A program made the position numbers and the translations under genes. Positions 46,633-58,788 of a stretch of DNA of 64,000 nucleotides are shown here, piece after piece (position 1 is the stretch's first letter; every line of letters begins with the position of its first letter). The stretch lies in contig CP099842.1 of assembly GCA_030062745.1 (NCBI GenBank), positions 4,030,001-4,094,000 of the forward strand, in the 5' to 3' direction. This DNA is from Capitulum mitella (Eukaryota; Arthropoda; Thecostraca; Pollicipedomorpha; Pollicipedidae). The notes beneath the pieces were generated by a model that saw nothing but the letters and a program-made list of their open reading frames with translations, did no database searches and was not told where the DNA came from.

Positions 46633-48276
46633 CGAGTATTAAATGTCATAATGTAGTAATACTGATATCAGATAATCCCAACAATTATCTAATGCAATAA
46701 TATAATGGCGTAATAATTCAGCAGTTCCTCCAAGTTCAGTTTGTGGCAACAAAATAGAATTTTCATATCAATAATCTTAACCTTGGCGGCACTACATTTT
46801 CCGCCGCGAAATAATGTTGTTCTCCGCCAGTTGACTGCAGCACGGTATTACTGAAATGGTACGTTATCGTAACGATTTTGTTGTTATTTTTTAGACAATC
46901 AAGTAGTGGAAAGTAAGGTTAGAAACAGGATGATACATTCTTTGCATTGGTGGCAACTATACAAAGGATTGTTCGCGATTTCGTCGGGCAGAAACTTACC
47001 TTTAGCCGCTATAGGTAATCAAAACATATTGTTTTGTATCTTCTTATATTCCATTCCGAAACTGGTTTAATGATCGAACATGTTACTTCAAGTATCAATA
47101 AGCATTCTTTGCACCATCAGAAAGCTAATGAACTACAAGATGAGAAATATGGAACGACATAACAGCATTCAAACTTTTCATGTGTGTTTTAGATTGGGTG
47201 AGGTACGGATCATGTGGACAGCTATTGGGCTTCTGTTCGAGTTTGGTCACTCTGTCTAATCTGAACACTGTTCTCTCTAGCTGGTAGGGGCAGACCAGAA
47301 GTCAGCCGAGAACTAGTGGGTCACCAGGCGCAAATCGAGAGGGAGGAGACCAACGAGGGTCATCTGAAGCGTGTTAAAATATAGCTAAAAAAAGCTAAAT
47401 ATCTGAAGACAGCAACGAAGGAAACAGAAACAAGCGTCCCCGATTCACAGAACAAACTCCTCTTACCCATGTTCGTTTCGGGGGGATTTTCAGGACATCA
47501 GCCACAGAGGAACGAGTTCAAAGGCTATGCCTTGTTACTAATGACCAAACGTCTAATATTCCTATGAACATCCGACTGCCACCAATGGCTAGATCCAAGT
47601 ATTTACAGTTTCTTCGAAGAAGCAGAAAATGCATGAATGTTTTAAAACATCCTACGTTGGCTCAGTAGAATTTCGACTATTTATTTCATTGAAATTTCCA
47701 TTTTTCATATATTTCTGCTAAACATCCCTTGTTTAAGGATGTCCGTTCTGTCCCCCAAAAAATTTTGAAGTCTGTGTTTGCAATATTAAACAGATTTTCA
47801 AGCTGAGCTGCGCATTTTCTGTTTTGCGACCTTAGCGTACGATTTTGGCCACGAACGCTGTCCACTGACTGCCGGCCGTACTACTTTGATGCCGTAGATG
47901 GCCTGATCGGTTGCCGTATGCACCATAAGGGAAAATTCTTCAGGTTTCCAGATAATGTTCATTTATTGGTGGAATCTGATCAAAATCAGTGATGTATCAG
48001 AAATTGATAACATTTCGGAGGAATTCACGAACTGATTAAGGTCTTTCGGGAGCCTTGTTGTTGAGGACACTCTTCATGAAGTTGTGCAGTTTTCCCACAG
48101 TTTCATAGGGTCTGAATATGTGATCCGAGTTACCCTCTCGCTGTTGCACTGGGTAGAGGTTTATACGTGCCGCTTTTCACGGAACGTCCAGCAACTCTTA
48201 ATGACGAAGTCAGGTGTGTATTGTTTCGATGCTATTCATGGGGTTCTTCCTTTGCCAGTTATCTTGCTGTATTAAC

Positions 48277-49429
48277 TAGGGATGCATTGGATCGGAAGTT
48301 TTGTGATCCGGCTGGATGCCGGATATTTCGGATCAAGGTGCCGGATATGGGGTCGGATGCCGGATATTAAACTTACCTATTTCAGTTTCCCTGTTTTTAC
48401 TGAAAAGTTAACGAAAAAGGCTAAATTGAAAAAGGGAAAGATCTGAAAAACCGAAAAATATTGAATCAAATGTTAACGTCTTGAATCATTCACCTTTGCG
48501 CATACACTGACTGTGAAGTTTCCATAGGTTTCCATGTAAAAAAAATGAGTAAATGAATAAAAAAAAAAACAACAGTCATAGCCGAGCTCGCCGTCTCTCA
48601 CGGCATTCATAGGCATGGGTGTAACCACGGTTCAGAAATTGGGGGGGGGGGGCAAACTGGCTGCAATGCATCAAGAATAGGTGTGGGGTTAAAATCACTT
48701 TTTCGGTCGTTGCATGACAACGTACGCTTGAAATTCCTTTGTTTGATTTCAGAAGTCAAGAAATTGTGTCGCTAATGGAAAATAACTATATATAATATCT
48801 ACCTTAAAAATCTGAGGAACAATTACCACTTCTGGAAAACTACGTGGGACATGGGCCCCTCAGCCCCCGCCGAGGTTACACCCATGGCAAAGGCTCCAGA
48901 GTACGCAGAATGCCATTGTAGCGCCTTGGTAGAACTGGAATACCTGACTTGATAAGCTTTCTGTACGAGTACTTAAAGTATGTCTCTTGAAGTATATTGC
49001 CCCGTAATGCATTTGTATCAGAGGATTTGAGAAAGATAAATGTCTGAAAACTAGAGAGATAATACACCACAAAATGGGCTACTGAGGACATGCTGGCTAT
49101 TGTTTCACAGCTTTGAGCTTGGGTCCCACTTTTGCAAAATATGTCTCAACCTTTCCAAAACTAAGAAGGATAAGTGGTGCTCCAAACAGACCTTGGAAGT
49201 GCCAGTTACATGGACAATCTAATATGACGAGGCATATTTCTTCTGAAACGGCTTTTGTAGGCAGACATTAGAACAACGTCGTGATCGTACACCGGAAGGC
49301 TAAATATCCGGCAATATCCAGCCGGATCACACAAATATCCGTCCGGATACCGAATACCGGGTAATCTTTAGTATCCGGCCGTACACCCGGCCGGATATAT
49401 GGCCAGACCGGATACCCGGTGCATCCCTA
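48277..49429. mobile_element. hAT-like non-autonomous element with nested insert
   Basis: Terminal inverted repeats TAGGGATGCA (48277-48286) and TGCATCCCTA (49420-49429). The flanking 8 bp, GTATTAAC (48269-48276) and ATATTGAC (49430-49437), match at six positions, fitting a decayed 8-bp hAT target duplication. The empty site in unit A at about 42607 reads GTATTAGC. Subterminal arms are exact inverses: GATCCGGCTGGAT (48305-48317) and ATCCAGCCGGATC (49316-49328), among many CCGGATA words. No transposase ORF. Confidence 0.8.
48614..48886. mobile_element. Nested short element with 13-bp inverted repeats
   Basis: CATGGGTGTAACC at 48614-48626 and its exact complement GGTTACACCCATG at 48874-48886 bound 273 bp inside the hAT-like element. 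Like the other G-rich units it has a long G run (about 48643-48653) after the left end and a C-rich CCCCTCAGCCCCCGCC before the right end. It fits the same loose family as 508-633. Confidence 0.7.
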
Positions 49430-50569
49430 ATATTGACGTCTCCAGGATAGGAAAAATGAAGGGAATTTGAAAGAAAAGTCGGGGGCGCAGAAATCCATGT
49501 CGATCGAGCGTAACGAACAAACAGCTGCGCCGTTAATGTCGAACCGTTGTTCTTCTTTCACGACCTTGCCAAAGTTCTGTCGTGTCAACCATAGTGTAAC
49601 GGCCGAAAACTCTGCACTGGACAGAATGGCTTCCTTTGTATCCGGAAGTGACTAAATAAGCTGCACTGAGAAGACGACTTGTGAACATCTTACATTCATG
49701 CTTATTTTAAACCAGTTGTAGGTCTGACATTCTAGTTTGAGTCCTCTGCTGAAGCTCTTGCCAAACTAATTTCCAGTGCGGAATTGCAGGGCTCATTGCA
49801 AACTAGCAAATGTTCCATACTTATCATTCATAGGGCGGTACACAGCGAGGAGGGCTGCTGGTCTCACGGTTGCGCATCTGGTTTACCGTGAGACGCGTCA
49901 CTGATCTCGGCGGAACAAGTCACAATTACAAGAGGCAGTCGGCTTGAGGAGGTTGTGGAATGCGGTCGGTCGTGACAGGTTGAGCTAGGCGTGCTGTGGG
50001 ACCTTCCAACAGCCGTGAAATTAGATGGTAAGGTGCTTGACATGGGGATGTTTTTTTCATAGGCACGCGTTCCTCATTTTGAAGTTTTGTCGTGTCTCTA
50101 CAGGAATTACAGGAAATACAGGCGATCGACAGTACTGCTACCAGCACTGTACAGTGATTTGTCAGTTCTTTGTTAAAGAAACCCGCAGTGCACCGTGCAG
50201 ATAGGCCGGACGAAAGGTGACGCGCTATATGATACCCGTAAACTGGGGGCGGATGGTTCGACAGTTCTGTTACCAGCGCGAAAACGCAGCGTGGCGATTC
50301 CTTATTTCTGCGTTCCTGACATGACACCAGGGCGGTAATTTCCTGTTTGCGTGTTCCTGGCGTAGCTCTCCTGTGATTGCCTACAGTTGTTCGTACGGCA
50401 GTAACTGTGTCGTCACCCACGGCTGTCGCCAGCTCAGCTTCGATTGGGTTCAGCCTTGTTTCGACCAAATACATACCGTTAATTTTTTCCGTTTCGAAGA
50501 CTACGATTTTAAAGTAGGTCGCCGAAACCTGAACGAGGGATATTTTGAGAATGACTTTGGACATTGAGA

Positions 50570-50935
50570 CCAGTGGCCATTCTCACTTAGAAAAAAGTGA
50601 GAACAACACCTGTTCTCAGAGACCAGAAGGGGTTCTCATTTTCCCTATTCAAATCAGACCACACATTTTCATACCCTGGGAGGACTCATTTGAGAATGTT
50701 TTCGAGACTGGTACCTGATCTCATGTGAAACCACCTTTAACATAAGGTTTCACTTGAAACCAGGTGGATTCATATGAGGCCAGGCACCATTCTCGAGTTA
50801 AACCGTTCGCAAATGAATCCTCTTAGGGCATCGAAAATGTGTGGCCTGAGTTGAATAGGAAAAATCTGCCGGCCTCTGGAAATCTCTGGAAATCTCGGTT
50901 ACCGGCCTCTCTTTTTCTCAGTGTGGGCTAACGTC
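50570..50935. mobile_element. Foldback element in the unit B-specific block
   Basis: CCCTATTCAAATCAGACCAC (50643-50662) pairs with GGCCTGAGTTGAATAGG near 50842. Inner arms around AAACCACCT / AGGTGGATTC give a near-continuous imperfect palindrome centred near 50745. Ends are ragged, so borders are approximate. Repeated GTTCTCA and GAGAAC words lie at the left. No ORF belongs to it. Confidence 0.6.
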
Positions 50936-51163
50936 ATATGGCGATAAAGGTAAAATGTTGCACCATGCAGCCGTGAATGTCAGCATCGTATGCCGGGCAA
51001 ATGTCAGCCGTCAAAGGCTGGCGCAGATCGAAGCGCTACCACCCACATTTGACTGAGCGAAATGTCGACACCGGCCTGACAGCCTGACGGGGACGGACGT
51101 GAAGGCCATCGCCTGGTCGGTTTCGACGTCCGCGGCCGGCCTCGAGCTCAATCGAACGCAGCC

Positions 51164-51616
51164 ATGGCGAGGCTGGTACTGCTGCTGAGCCTGCTGGTCG
51201 CATGGGCGTCGGCGGGCGTTCCGACGAACCGCATCAGGTGCTGCAGGAAAGGCTGCGGCGCCGTCTGCTACAAGGGTTGGCCGCTCCAGAAGCTGGGCAG
51301 CTGTCCTCCACCGCCGAAATATGTCTGCGCCCTGCATCCGCTGCCGGATCCCTGCAAGAGCAACGACTTCAACTGTCCCGGCCGGCAGAAGTGCTGCGCT
51401 GGCGGCTGCGGCACCGCCTGCGTGAAGCCGCGCTTCACGCTTCGCAAGCCCGGCAGGTGCCCTCCGCCTCCGAAATATGTCTGTGCCTTGGCGCCTCCGC
51501 TGCCGGATCCCTGCAGGAGCAACGACTATAACTGTCCCGGTCGGCAGAAGTGCTGCGCTGGCGGCTGCGGTACCGCGTGCGTGGAGCCGCGCTTCATCCA
51601 GAAGCCCCGCTGGTGA
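51164..51616 (+). CDS. Secreted double WAP-domain peptide, WAP-B
   Basis: 150 residues in one frame. The signal peptide (1-17) is identical to that of WAP-A. A half WAP domain with CC-x3-C-x3-C follows at 26-35. Full WAP domains are at 47-86 (eight Cys; two residues shorter between its second and third Cys region) and 99-139 (eight Cys). That gives 20 cysteines in the mature protein. Both full repeats carry CPGRQKCC. The second repeat is closer to the single full domain of WAP-A around CALAPPLPDPC and the ending CVEPRF. Probably a secreted protease inhibitor or antimicrobial peptide, by family. The 74 bp before the start are shared with WAP-A. More WAP remnants follow the stop. Confidence 0.87.
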   Translation: MARLVLLLSLLVAWASAGVPTNRIRCCRKGCGAVCYKGWPLQKLGSCPPPPKYVCALHPLPDPCKSNDFNCPGRQKCCAGGCGTACVKPRFTLRKPGRCPPPPKYVCALAPPLPDPCRSNDYNCPGRQKCCAGGCGTACVEPRFIQKPRW

Positions 51617-51651
51617 CCGTCACGCGGCCACGCGGGGGCCGGCCCCCGTCG

Positions 51652-51900
51652 GACCCCTGCGGCGGCAGCGACGCCAGGTGTTCCGGCAGACAGAAGTGAT
51701 GCCTGGGTATCCACCAGCGTGGAGCCCCGCTTCACCCAGAAGCCGGTTTACTGTCCGTTCAGTGCTGGGATCTGCTATCAATGTGGGGACACCCCCGTCC
51801 GTATGTGGTTTCGATGACGTAAATTGTCCGGGTAAGCATAAATGCTGTGACGCTGTATGTAGAGCAGTCTGTGACAATCCTACGGAAGCACCATTTTATT
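51652..51900 (+). pseudogene. Two decayed WAP repeats after the WAP-B stop
   Basis: First remnant: DPCGGSDARCSGRQK followed by TGA (51697-51699) exactly where the first Cys of the CC pair is expected (TGC to TGA). Its end, SVEPRFTQKP, continues in another frame near 51717. Second remnant: a C-terminal half with DDVNCPGKHKCCDAVCRAVC in a third frame (about 51813-51872), its first cysteines (YCPF, ICY) lying in the previous frame. Two shifts and a stop in the first repeat show loss of function. The ancestral gene had at least four WAP repeats, or part could be an unrecognised exon. Confidence 0.7.
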
Positions 51901-52072
51901 GGCGAAGTTCACTGTGGCAGAAAATACGGCCTGGAACATGAAAATATTGTTGGCATGAAATACCCGAGGGTTATCGTTTCGCTGTTGTTTGACGTTGCGG
52001 ACTATCGATATGTTTCAGATGTGGATTTTTATATCGAGCCGTGTCCTGCGAATGGTAGGTAAATCAACGGTA

Positions 52073-54595
52073 CTCCCTTTTGATGTGGTTACCGTAGTGA
52101 CGGTTATCTTCTTTATTGGTTTGAAGAAACCATGTGCTTCTTCCACGGTAATATGAATTAGCCTCATCGACTGAAAAATGACAAAAGAAAACTGAATATG
52201 TAGAGCATGAACTAGAAATACACCTTTTGACCTTACAGTGGCATTTTATTGGCGTACTGACTAAGATTACTTCGGTCATTGCGAACGAGGTCGAATGGAG
52301 CTGCCCAACTCGGCCCGGCCATAACAGTATCTGGAGGCTAATAACCTCGCAACCACTGGGCACAAAGCCTTAACATTTTTTAGAATATGGGCCAATAGAG
52401 GTAGGAATTTTACTTTTGTGGACTGAGATTGTTGAGAACAAAACGAAAAAGTGAGAACAGAGCCGAAGTAACGTGCACCTTCCTGTCGTGTACATGGGCC
52501 AACATTGAGACCAGTGTTTTATTTACCATTTATATGCATTTACGCGGTCACAGTCAGATTTTTTGTACAATGACAGTCTGCAGTGAGGCTTCAGAAACAT
52601 TACACTGATGTTCCGAATTGGGCAGTAGATTGATAATCTTGCTGGGTGATGAACCATGGAATCATTAACAAGCATCGATAAAACGGTAGAGTTGGATCAG
52701 TGTGCGGGGCATGACATATTGTTTATTTGAGAACAAAAGAACTGATTTCACCCAATCCAAAAAGCTTGGGAACAAAATGTCTTTAGGCCTGAAAATTAAC
52801 AGTGCCCAAAATGCTGACCTTGAGGTCAGTTCTTTGCATTTTATTTGTTTGCATTTAAATTGTTCATTTATTGCATTGTTTGCATTTATCATAGCTGCAT
52901 TTGCATTGTGTCAACCTGCAAACCTTTTTTATCCGCATAACTATTCCGGGAGCATTGTTTTCACTCTAAGACTTATTTCTCTATACATGTTTTTCAACAG
53001 CTCCGTAATGGCAGCGAAGAACTCCAAGGGTATGCGGGACGTTGAAACTTGCAATTCTTCGAATGCGAAATATTGAAATAGATCGACAAATACTGTTTTG
53101 TAAATACTGCAAACAACAACGCAATGGGCCTTGTTCGTCATGCGTCCCACAAGGCATCGTACTGATGGCATTCAGCTGTATACGTTTGGGATGCCTATTG
53201 TTCTGAAGAATACGAGTTTTTTTTGTAACATCAGATGGCTGTTTTGGCTTTTTTTATAACATCAGAGGGCAACCTGAGTCAGTTTTACTCATATACACTT
53301 CAAAAATAATTTGATCTTGTTTTGTTTAGCAAACACGAGTGAATTGAAAACAAGGTTTTGTAAGCTGTCTACAGTACTGATTGACCTTATCTGTATAAGG
53401 TTGTATAAGGCTGTGAAAAGACGTAAACAACGAAGAATACAAAGGATATCGGTGCTTCGGCTGATAAACTTGAATTGTCAAAACAATCATACTAAAGAAT
53501 TATGGGCTTTGCCACTCTCAGTGACGACACCGGCATTTGTTTAAAATATTGTCTATAAGCGTACTGGACGGGACCTTGAGTGAGTACCAATAATGCCTAT
53601 TATTTCATGAGGACCATGCGTCTCCAGGGTGAGTTTTTTTCTTTTACTGGAACGCATTCTTCCGCATTCTAGCGTCCTGGCATGTTTAACTTCGTATATG
53701 TGGGTTTGTATTGACGTTGCTGGTCTCTCGTTGGCTATATTACATTCCTCGGTGTCGAATTAATATCATGGTCTAAACGTTATGGGAACAGCATGAATGC
53801 CGACGTTTAATTCCATTTGGTGTCAAGCGTTTACTACACGAATATCAAATCAACGTGGCTATCAGTTCATGAAAAAATAGTTTCATACGACAATTAGTTA
53901 TTAATTCATGGGCGCATTTCCTGAATGCGATATGTTTTTTTTGAGACGCCTAATGACGCATTAGCGCCATGCCCCAACGTCGGTCTGTGCTGAACGTGGT
54001 CACCAGTGATGGCTGATGTGCCTTATTGCTTGGCTGTTTTAGCTGCCGTTTATTGGTACTTTCTGTTTAACGTTAGACTGGTGAAAAAAAAAAACATTTG
54101 CTTTGATCCCAAGTTATCATTGTTGCCAACTCGAGTTTATTTTAAGTGCAAAATGATTATGTATTACGATGACTATTGGCGTTTACTTCATGGTTTGCCG
54201 TTTTTTTTCATAATGAATAACGTTGAGTGTGTTTTTCCTTGTGAACTTAAACATTCAAAATTTTCTTTCTGATGTTGACGTAGAGGACAGTATTTGAAAT
54301 CATTCTGAGCATTTGCATCATTTTTGAGGGAACAAGAGATGATGAAACCCAAATGTCGTGTCGCCGTATCCGAATACCCATTTTAATATAGAAATATAGC
54401 AATGAATATGGAAAAGACGATCACCCATTTGGAAGCTGCGCCCAATTTATGCAATGATTTAATTAACCTGCTCTGGTCTGAGTCCAGCTTGCCTTTGCAC
54501 CAATGACTGTTAGACAACAAACGATTGGCCACGCTTTCGGCATATGAAAAGCAGGTCATGTCAGCTTCTTTCCAAATGATGAAAAATAAGGTACG
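52073..54595. other. AT-richer gene-free intronic stretch
   Basis: No domain, transposon end or tandem array is supported. Frames of up to 124 codons (52702-53076) are AT-rich and hydrophobic by composition. Confidence 0.35.
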
Positions 54596-54597
54596 AA

Positions 54598-54790
54598 ACA
54601 GGGCTGAGAATTCGATTCGAATGACTCGAATATTCGGCCAATTGTTCGGATTTCGCGAATGCCCGAGTCATCATTTCTTCAAGATTCCTAGATTTGGCGA
54701 ATATTCGTTCGGCCATTTTTGCTCCCAAATTCTCCCGGAATATGCGAACATCAAACGAGATTTGGAATATTATTTTGCATTCATTTGCAG
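54598..54790. mobile_element. Possible single end of a hAT-type element
   Basis: CAGGGCTGAGAATTCGATTC followed by repeated ATTCGAATATTCG-type words resembles the subterminal region of hAT elements. The opposite end was not found, so this is at best a solo end. Confidence 0.3.
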
Positions 54791-55504
54791 CATTTGAAGG
54801 TACGTGCTAACCAAATTATGTATAGTCACGCAAAATGCTAACCTGGGCATTGTACAGTGGTTCTGTGGGTTCTGTTTACCACTGTGGCTGAGAACAAAGC
54901 GCGGCGGTGCGACTGAGACTTGCTCCGTCCCATCCCTATTGTGGCACTGATCCGCGCCTCAAGTTTAGTAAGGCGACTGCAGCTCCGTGAGTAACCTGAC
55001 GTACGGTCCGTGTCTGGTCACGACTGGCAGAAACGCCGGGTCGGTGTCGGTCGGTCCGTGAAGCTGGGCGCATTCCAGGGTACGACAACCTGCCCTCCGA
55101 AATGTGGGTTTCTCAACGAACTGGCCAACTTTGTTTTGACCGGCGACAGTTTTTCATTTTTTGCTATGAAATAGCAATCCATATGTATATATTAATAGTA
55201 CCTTTAATACGTAGCATATGTAATTCAAAATATATAACATAACACACACACAAAATATGTATACATACATATGCACTGATATCATCTGTACCACCACCCG
55301 ATTCTTGGTCCCATTTTGTATTCTATTTGCCTTTTTACATATTATTGTACTTAAATATAAAAAGCGTTGGTACAGTGTAGAAAAGCATTGGTAGTGCTCA
55401 AATCAATACGGGAAAGGCCTTGGCACTACGAGGCCCATAGCAAACGATACCCATGTTTCCCACGCTAAGAACCTTTCGCATTAACAAACGCGTACTGAGC
55501 TGCT

Positions 55505-55790
55505 GTGGTCGGTAGCTCAGTTGATAGACTTCTGGTCTCCCCGTCCTGGCAAGGCGGATTCGAATCGCATGGGAGCTCGATATTTGGCCCGCTGGTAAGC
55601 TGGCAGCTGGTCAACGTAGGGCCACGCTGACTACCACACGGTCGTGCCGCACCTTTGATGGCACATTAAGCTTAAGCCACGAAATCAGCCGCTACCTGGG
55701 ATGGCGTGATCGGATGCCGGAGTCGGAGGCCATCCCACAAGCTCTGCTTTGCACGGGCTTCGATAACTAACGCCACCGTATCAAACCACT
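55505..55790 (+). mobile_element. tRNA-derived SINE
   Basis: The head has an A-box-like TAGCTCAGTTGATAG at 55513 and a B-box-like GGATTCGAATCGC at 55555-55567, spaced as in tRNA genes. The following body runs to about 55790. It shares its head with 22359. Target duplications could not be placed with confidence. A functional tRNA is unlikely, since the arms do not pair well. Confidence 0.6.
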
Positions 55791-56404
55791 CGAGTCAAAT
55801 TGACAAAAAATACAGACGGAACTGTACTGCGGCAGCGAAATATCCTGTTCGAGGCAGATGACGTATACCACTCCGACCTCGGTAAGACGGGAAGCTACCT
55901 GTGATTAATTATAAACGAGCTGAGCTAGATTTCAGGCATTTTACAGATTACATTGGCTAATGATCAGAAGAAATCTTATGATGAATGTGCATGCATCCAT
56001 TTCGGGTGGATATTCTTTTGCGGGCGTTCTGGAAGCAGAGCCCGAGCTAACCTGAGTCTGTTACACGGAGTCTAGTGTCTATAATCTTTTACGCTATTCC
56101 AGATACACAGCATAATTTGCCGAAATGAATGGCACGTAACACCATAGCCAGTGCGCCCTCTAAACGCCAGAAAATAACTTACAGATAACTTGTTACAGGG
56201 GTAACAAGCAACACCGTAGTCCCAGTTAAATATCGCACTTCTAATTTGGCTATGAGATGGAGTTGTAGGAAGCAGGAAATTCCCTCTAGTTTTAGGTTTG
56301 TTGTGGACGCTTTGATGAAAAAGAGGCATTCTAAGCTGGATAATGATTTCGACTGCTAACTTTGATTTAGACCATTTCAAAATTTACTAATTTCTTCAAA
56401 GTCC

Positions 56405-56505
56405 TGCCACGGTAAGTGCCGGATGGTATTCCCGCGGGTTACAGAGCATCATGACTGCCAGTCAGGCACTCTGCCACTGACGTCATGCCGCTCTCCGTCC
56501 TCGAC
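56405..56505 (-). mobile_element. tRNA-like sequence, probably a SINE relic
   Basis: On the minus strand GCATGACGTCAGTGGCAGAG then CTGACTGGCAGTCATGATGC resemble a D-arm and an anticodon arm. The T-arm/B-box is replaced by CCCGCGGGAATACC. A decayed tRNA gene or SINE head; not a functional tRNA. Confidence 0.4.
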
Positions 56506-56959
56506 AGTGCCCAATCACCTTCCGCCTGGTACTCGGCGCCGGCCGGAACTGTGAAGTTCTGTAATTTGTTCATGCCTTTGTAAATCAATGTCATTGTAAC
56601 CATTGCTCCGATTGCACCTTTTGCGATGAAATGGCACCAGCTTCTGAATTCGAAGATTCCAATATTTAGTCGAGATTTTCCACTGTACCCGGGAAAATAT
56701 TCGAATCAAAGACTGTATCCAGATTTTCGGCTGTAGCAGGACACTGCACCCCCCAATCGCTTGCCGCGATCAGCAAAATCATATCAGAAAATTTTGCGCA
56801 GCAAACGTGCACCCGCACCCAGCAAACTTCTGGCTTTTTGCAATTGTTGCAGGTCGTCGCACTATCATCGGCAGGATTTATAAAATCATCCAGCCTATCA
56901 GCTCAATACTTAAACCAAACCTCTTCACATAATCACGCGGCTCTTCGTAACTAACGGCT

Positions 56960-58310
56960 GACGGATCCCAGGCCCGTCGGTGTCACGCACCTCCGACTGC
57001 CTGGACAGAGCGGGGCGGTTCTCGGTGCCTCCGCCCTGGCCGCCGTCCTGCCGTCACACCCTCAGCTCAACGCGCGACCGGACGGCTGGCCGCTGCCCCC
57101 CCCCCCTGCGGCGCCACGTCTACGTCTCCAACGCCGCCGCCAACACGCCGCCGGGGGCAGCCAGAGGTCACGGCCGCCGCTGACGGCCGACCGCCGCGGC
57201 CGGGGGGGGGGGACGGCCGGGGAGGCCGTTCAGACGTCAGTGACGAGTCGCGGACGGTGACGGCTCCTGCGGCGGCCGTGCCGCGGCGGCCGGACGGTCC
57301 CGGCGGCCCTCTCCGCCGCCGGCCGAGCGCGGACTGACCGGGCCGCACGACGCCGGACGGGCCTTCGGTGGCCGCCGCCGGGCCGTTCCAGGCCGCGCCG
57401 TCCGCCGCAGACGGCGCCCCGCGGCAGCCGCGGCGGCGCAGCGGCCGCCGCCGCCGGCCCGGCCATGCAAGTTTGAACGATCGGCGCCGCTGGAAGGGCG
57501 GCTGCGCGCGGTCGGAAGCGGCGCCGGACAGTGATGTTGGTCCCTCGGTGGCCGGATTGGGCGGCAGACTTTAAAGAGGTGTCCTTTGGACTCTGCAGGT
57601 GTCCGTTCCCTAGCTGCCATCAAGGTGTCAAAATGTAGCTTCCGATTCCACCTGGGTTCGGGTCCTTGCGTTATTGAAAGGTACCAGGCTTCCCCGCGAC
57701 GTCGCTGGTGGCTTGTAGTCGGGACAAGTAAGACAATAAACAGTTTAAGATAGCTTGCTTCCTTGTGTCCTTCCTGGCCCATTTGCTTCGAATCTGAACA
57801 GCGACCAGTTGATGCCTAAAACCCCATATTGTTTAATCTTTCATTCTTTTATCAGCCTTTTGACGTAATAACTGTTGATTTGTCTGACAATGACATTCAC
57901 TTTCTGGCGTCTCCAGACTAATGGAGGTTCCAGGTCTGGCTGGTTTATGCAATCATTCCCTGCCGCGTCCTGGCGCCGTCGCCGTCGACGAGCCCGCCCG
58001 CCGACCGGCCCGCTCGGCACGTGTGCTCCTGTTCTCGGCCGCGGGGCAGGCCGAAAATAAGCCTCGTAAATCATTAACGCACCCAGGTACCACTTTTCAC
58101 CGACGGTTCTCACAGGCTGTCGCAGCCATCGATCGCCGCCGGGGGAAATTTGCCGGGGTGGATGACAAATGCTCACCGTCACGGCCGCGCTGCACCCGCC
58201 GCGCTTCAGGCCGCCTCGGCGCCGGCCACGCGCCCGCCGATATGGCAGTCATGTGGCAGCCGGACGTGACCGAGAGCCGACGACGCCGCCGAGGCGTTCG
58301 TCATTGAGCA
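56960..58310. other. CpG-dense GC-rich blocks
   Basis: Two CpG-rich parts, about 56960-57530 and 57950-58310, with runs of C and of G (57096-57104, 57200-57210). Frames on the minus strand reach 181 codons without a domain. No exon of the Ig/FN3 gene is recognised. Confidence 0.4.
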
Positions 58311-58788
58311 CGTATTCGGCACAGATCGCTGGCGCCGCTCAGCTCGACCGCATCAGCGTGTTTTTGACGCTTAACCCCTTAGATTGACCGAATAGCGTCG
58401 TTCTGGAAGCCAGATGGCAGCTTGCTGTGGAAGAGTGTGTCACTGGTTCTCGAGAGTCGTTATCTTATATGTTCACGCTGTGGGGAATTATTTTTTCGGG
58501 TGTCCAGCGGCTCCAACACTTTGCGAACGAACCGCATATCACGGAGACGACGGACGCCCTCGCATCACCCTCCCCCCTCCCCTCGCCAGGCCAGATGGGT
58601 CCGCTCCCAGACGTGCCCATCGCGCTTATGCAGTTGAAAAATGCGGTCTTTTCCGCCGACGAGAGTTCGGTAGAAGACCTCGCCACGGTTTCGCTAGCCG
58701 GGACGATGCCTCTGTCCCAGATGTTGAGTGCTGCAGTGTGACCGCGGCCCCGGCTGCGGGACGCTGTGTGCGGACCGGATCGGTGTTG

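Noticed and set aside
49277-49429. CCGGATA-rich sequence considered as an independent satellite
   Set aside because: It is the right subterminal region of the hAT-like element and has an inverse counterpart at its left end.
49926-50564. Minus-strand open frame of 212 codons
   Set aside because: It lies in the block private to unit B, has no recognisable domain, signal peptide or splice context, and mixed composition. It could be part of an unknown mobile element, but I cannot support a gene.
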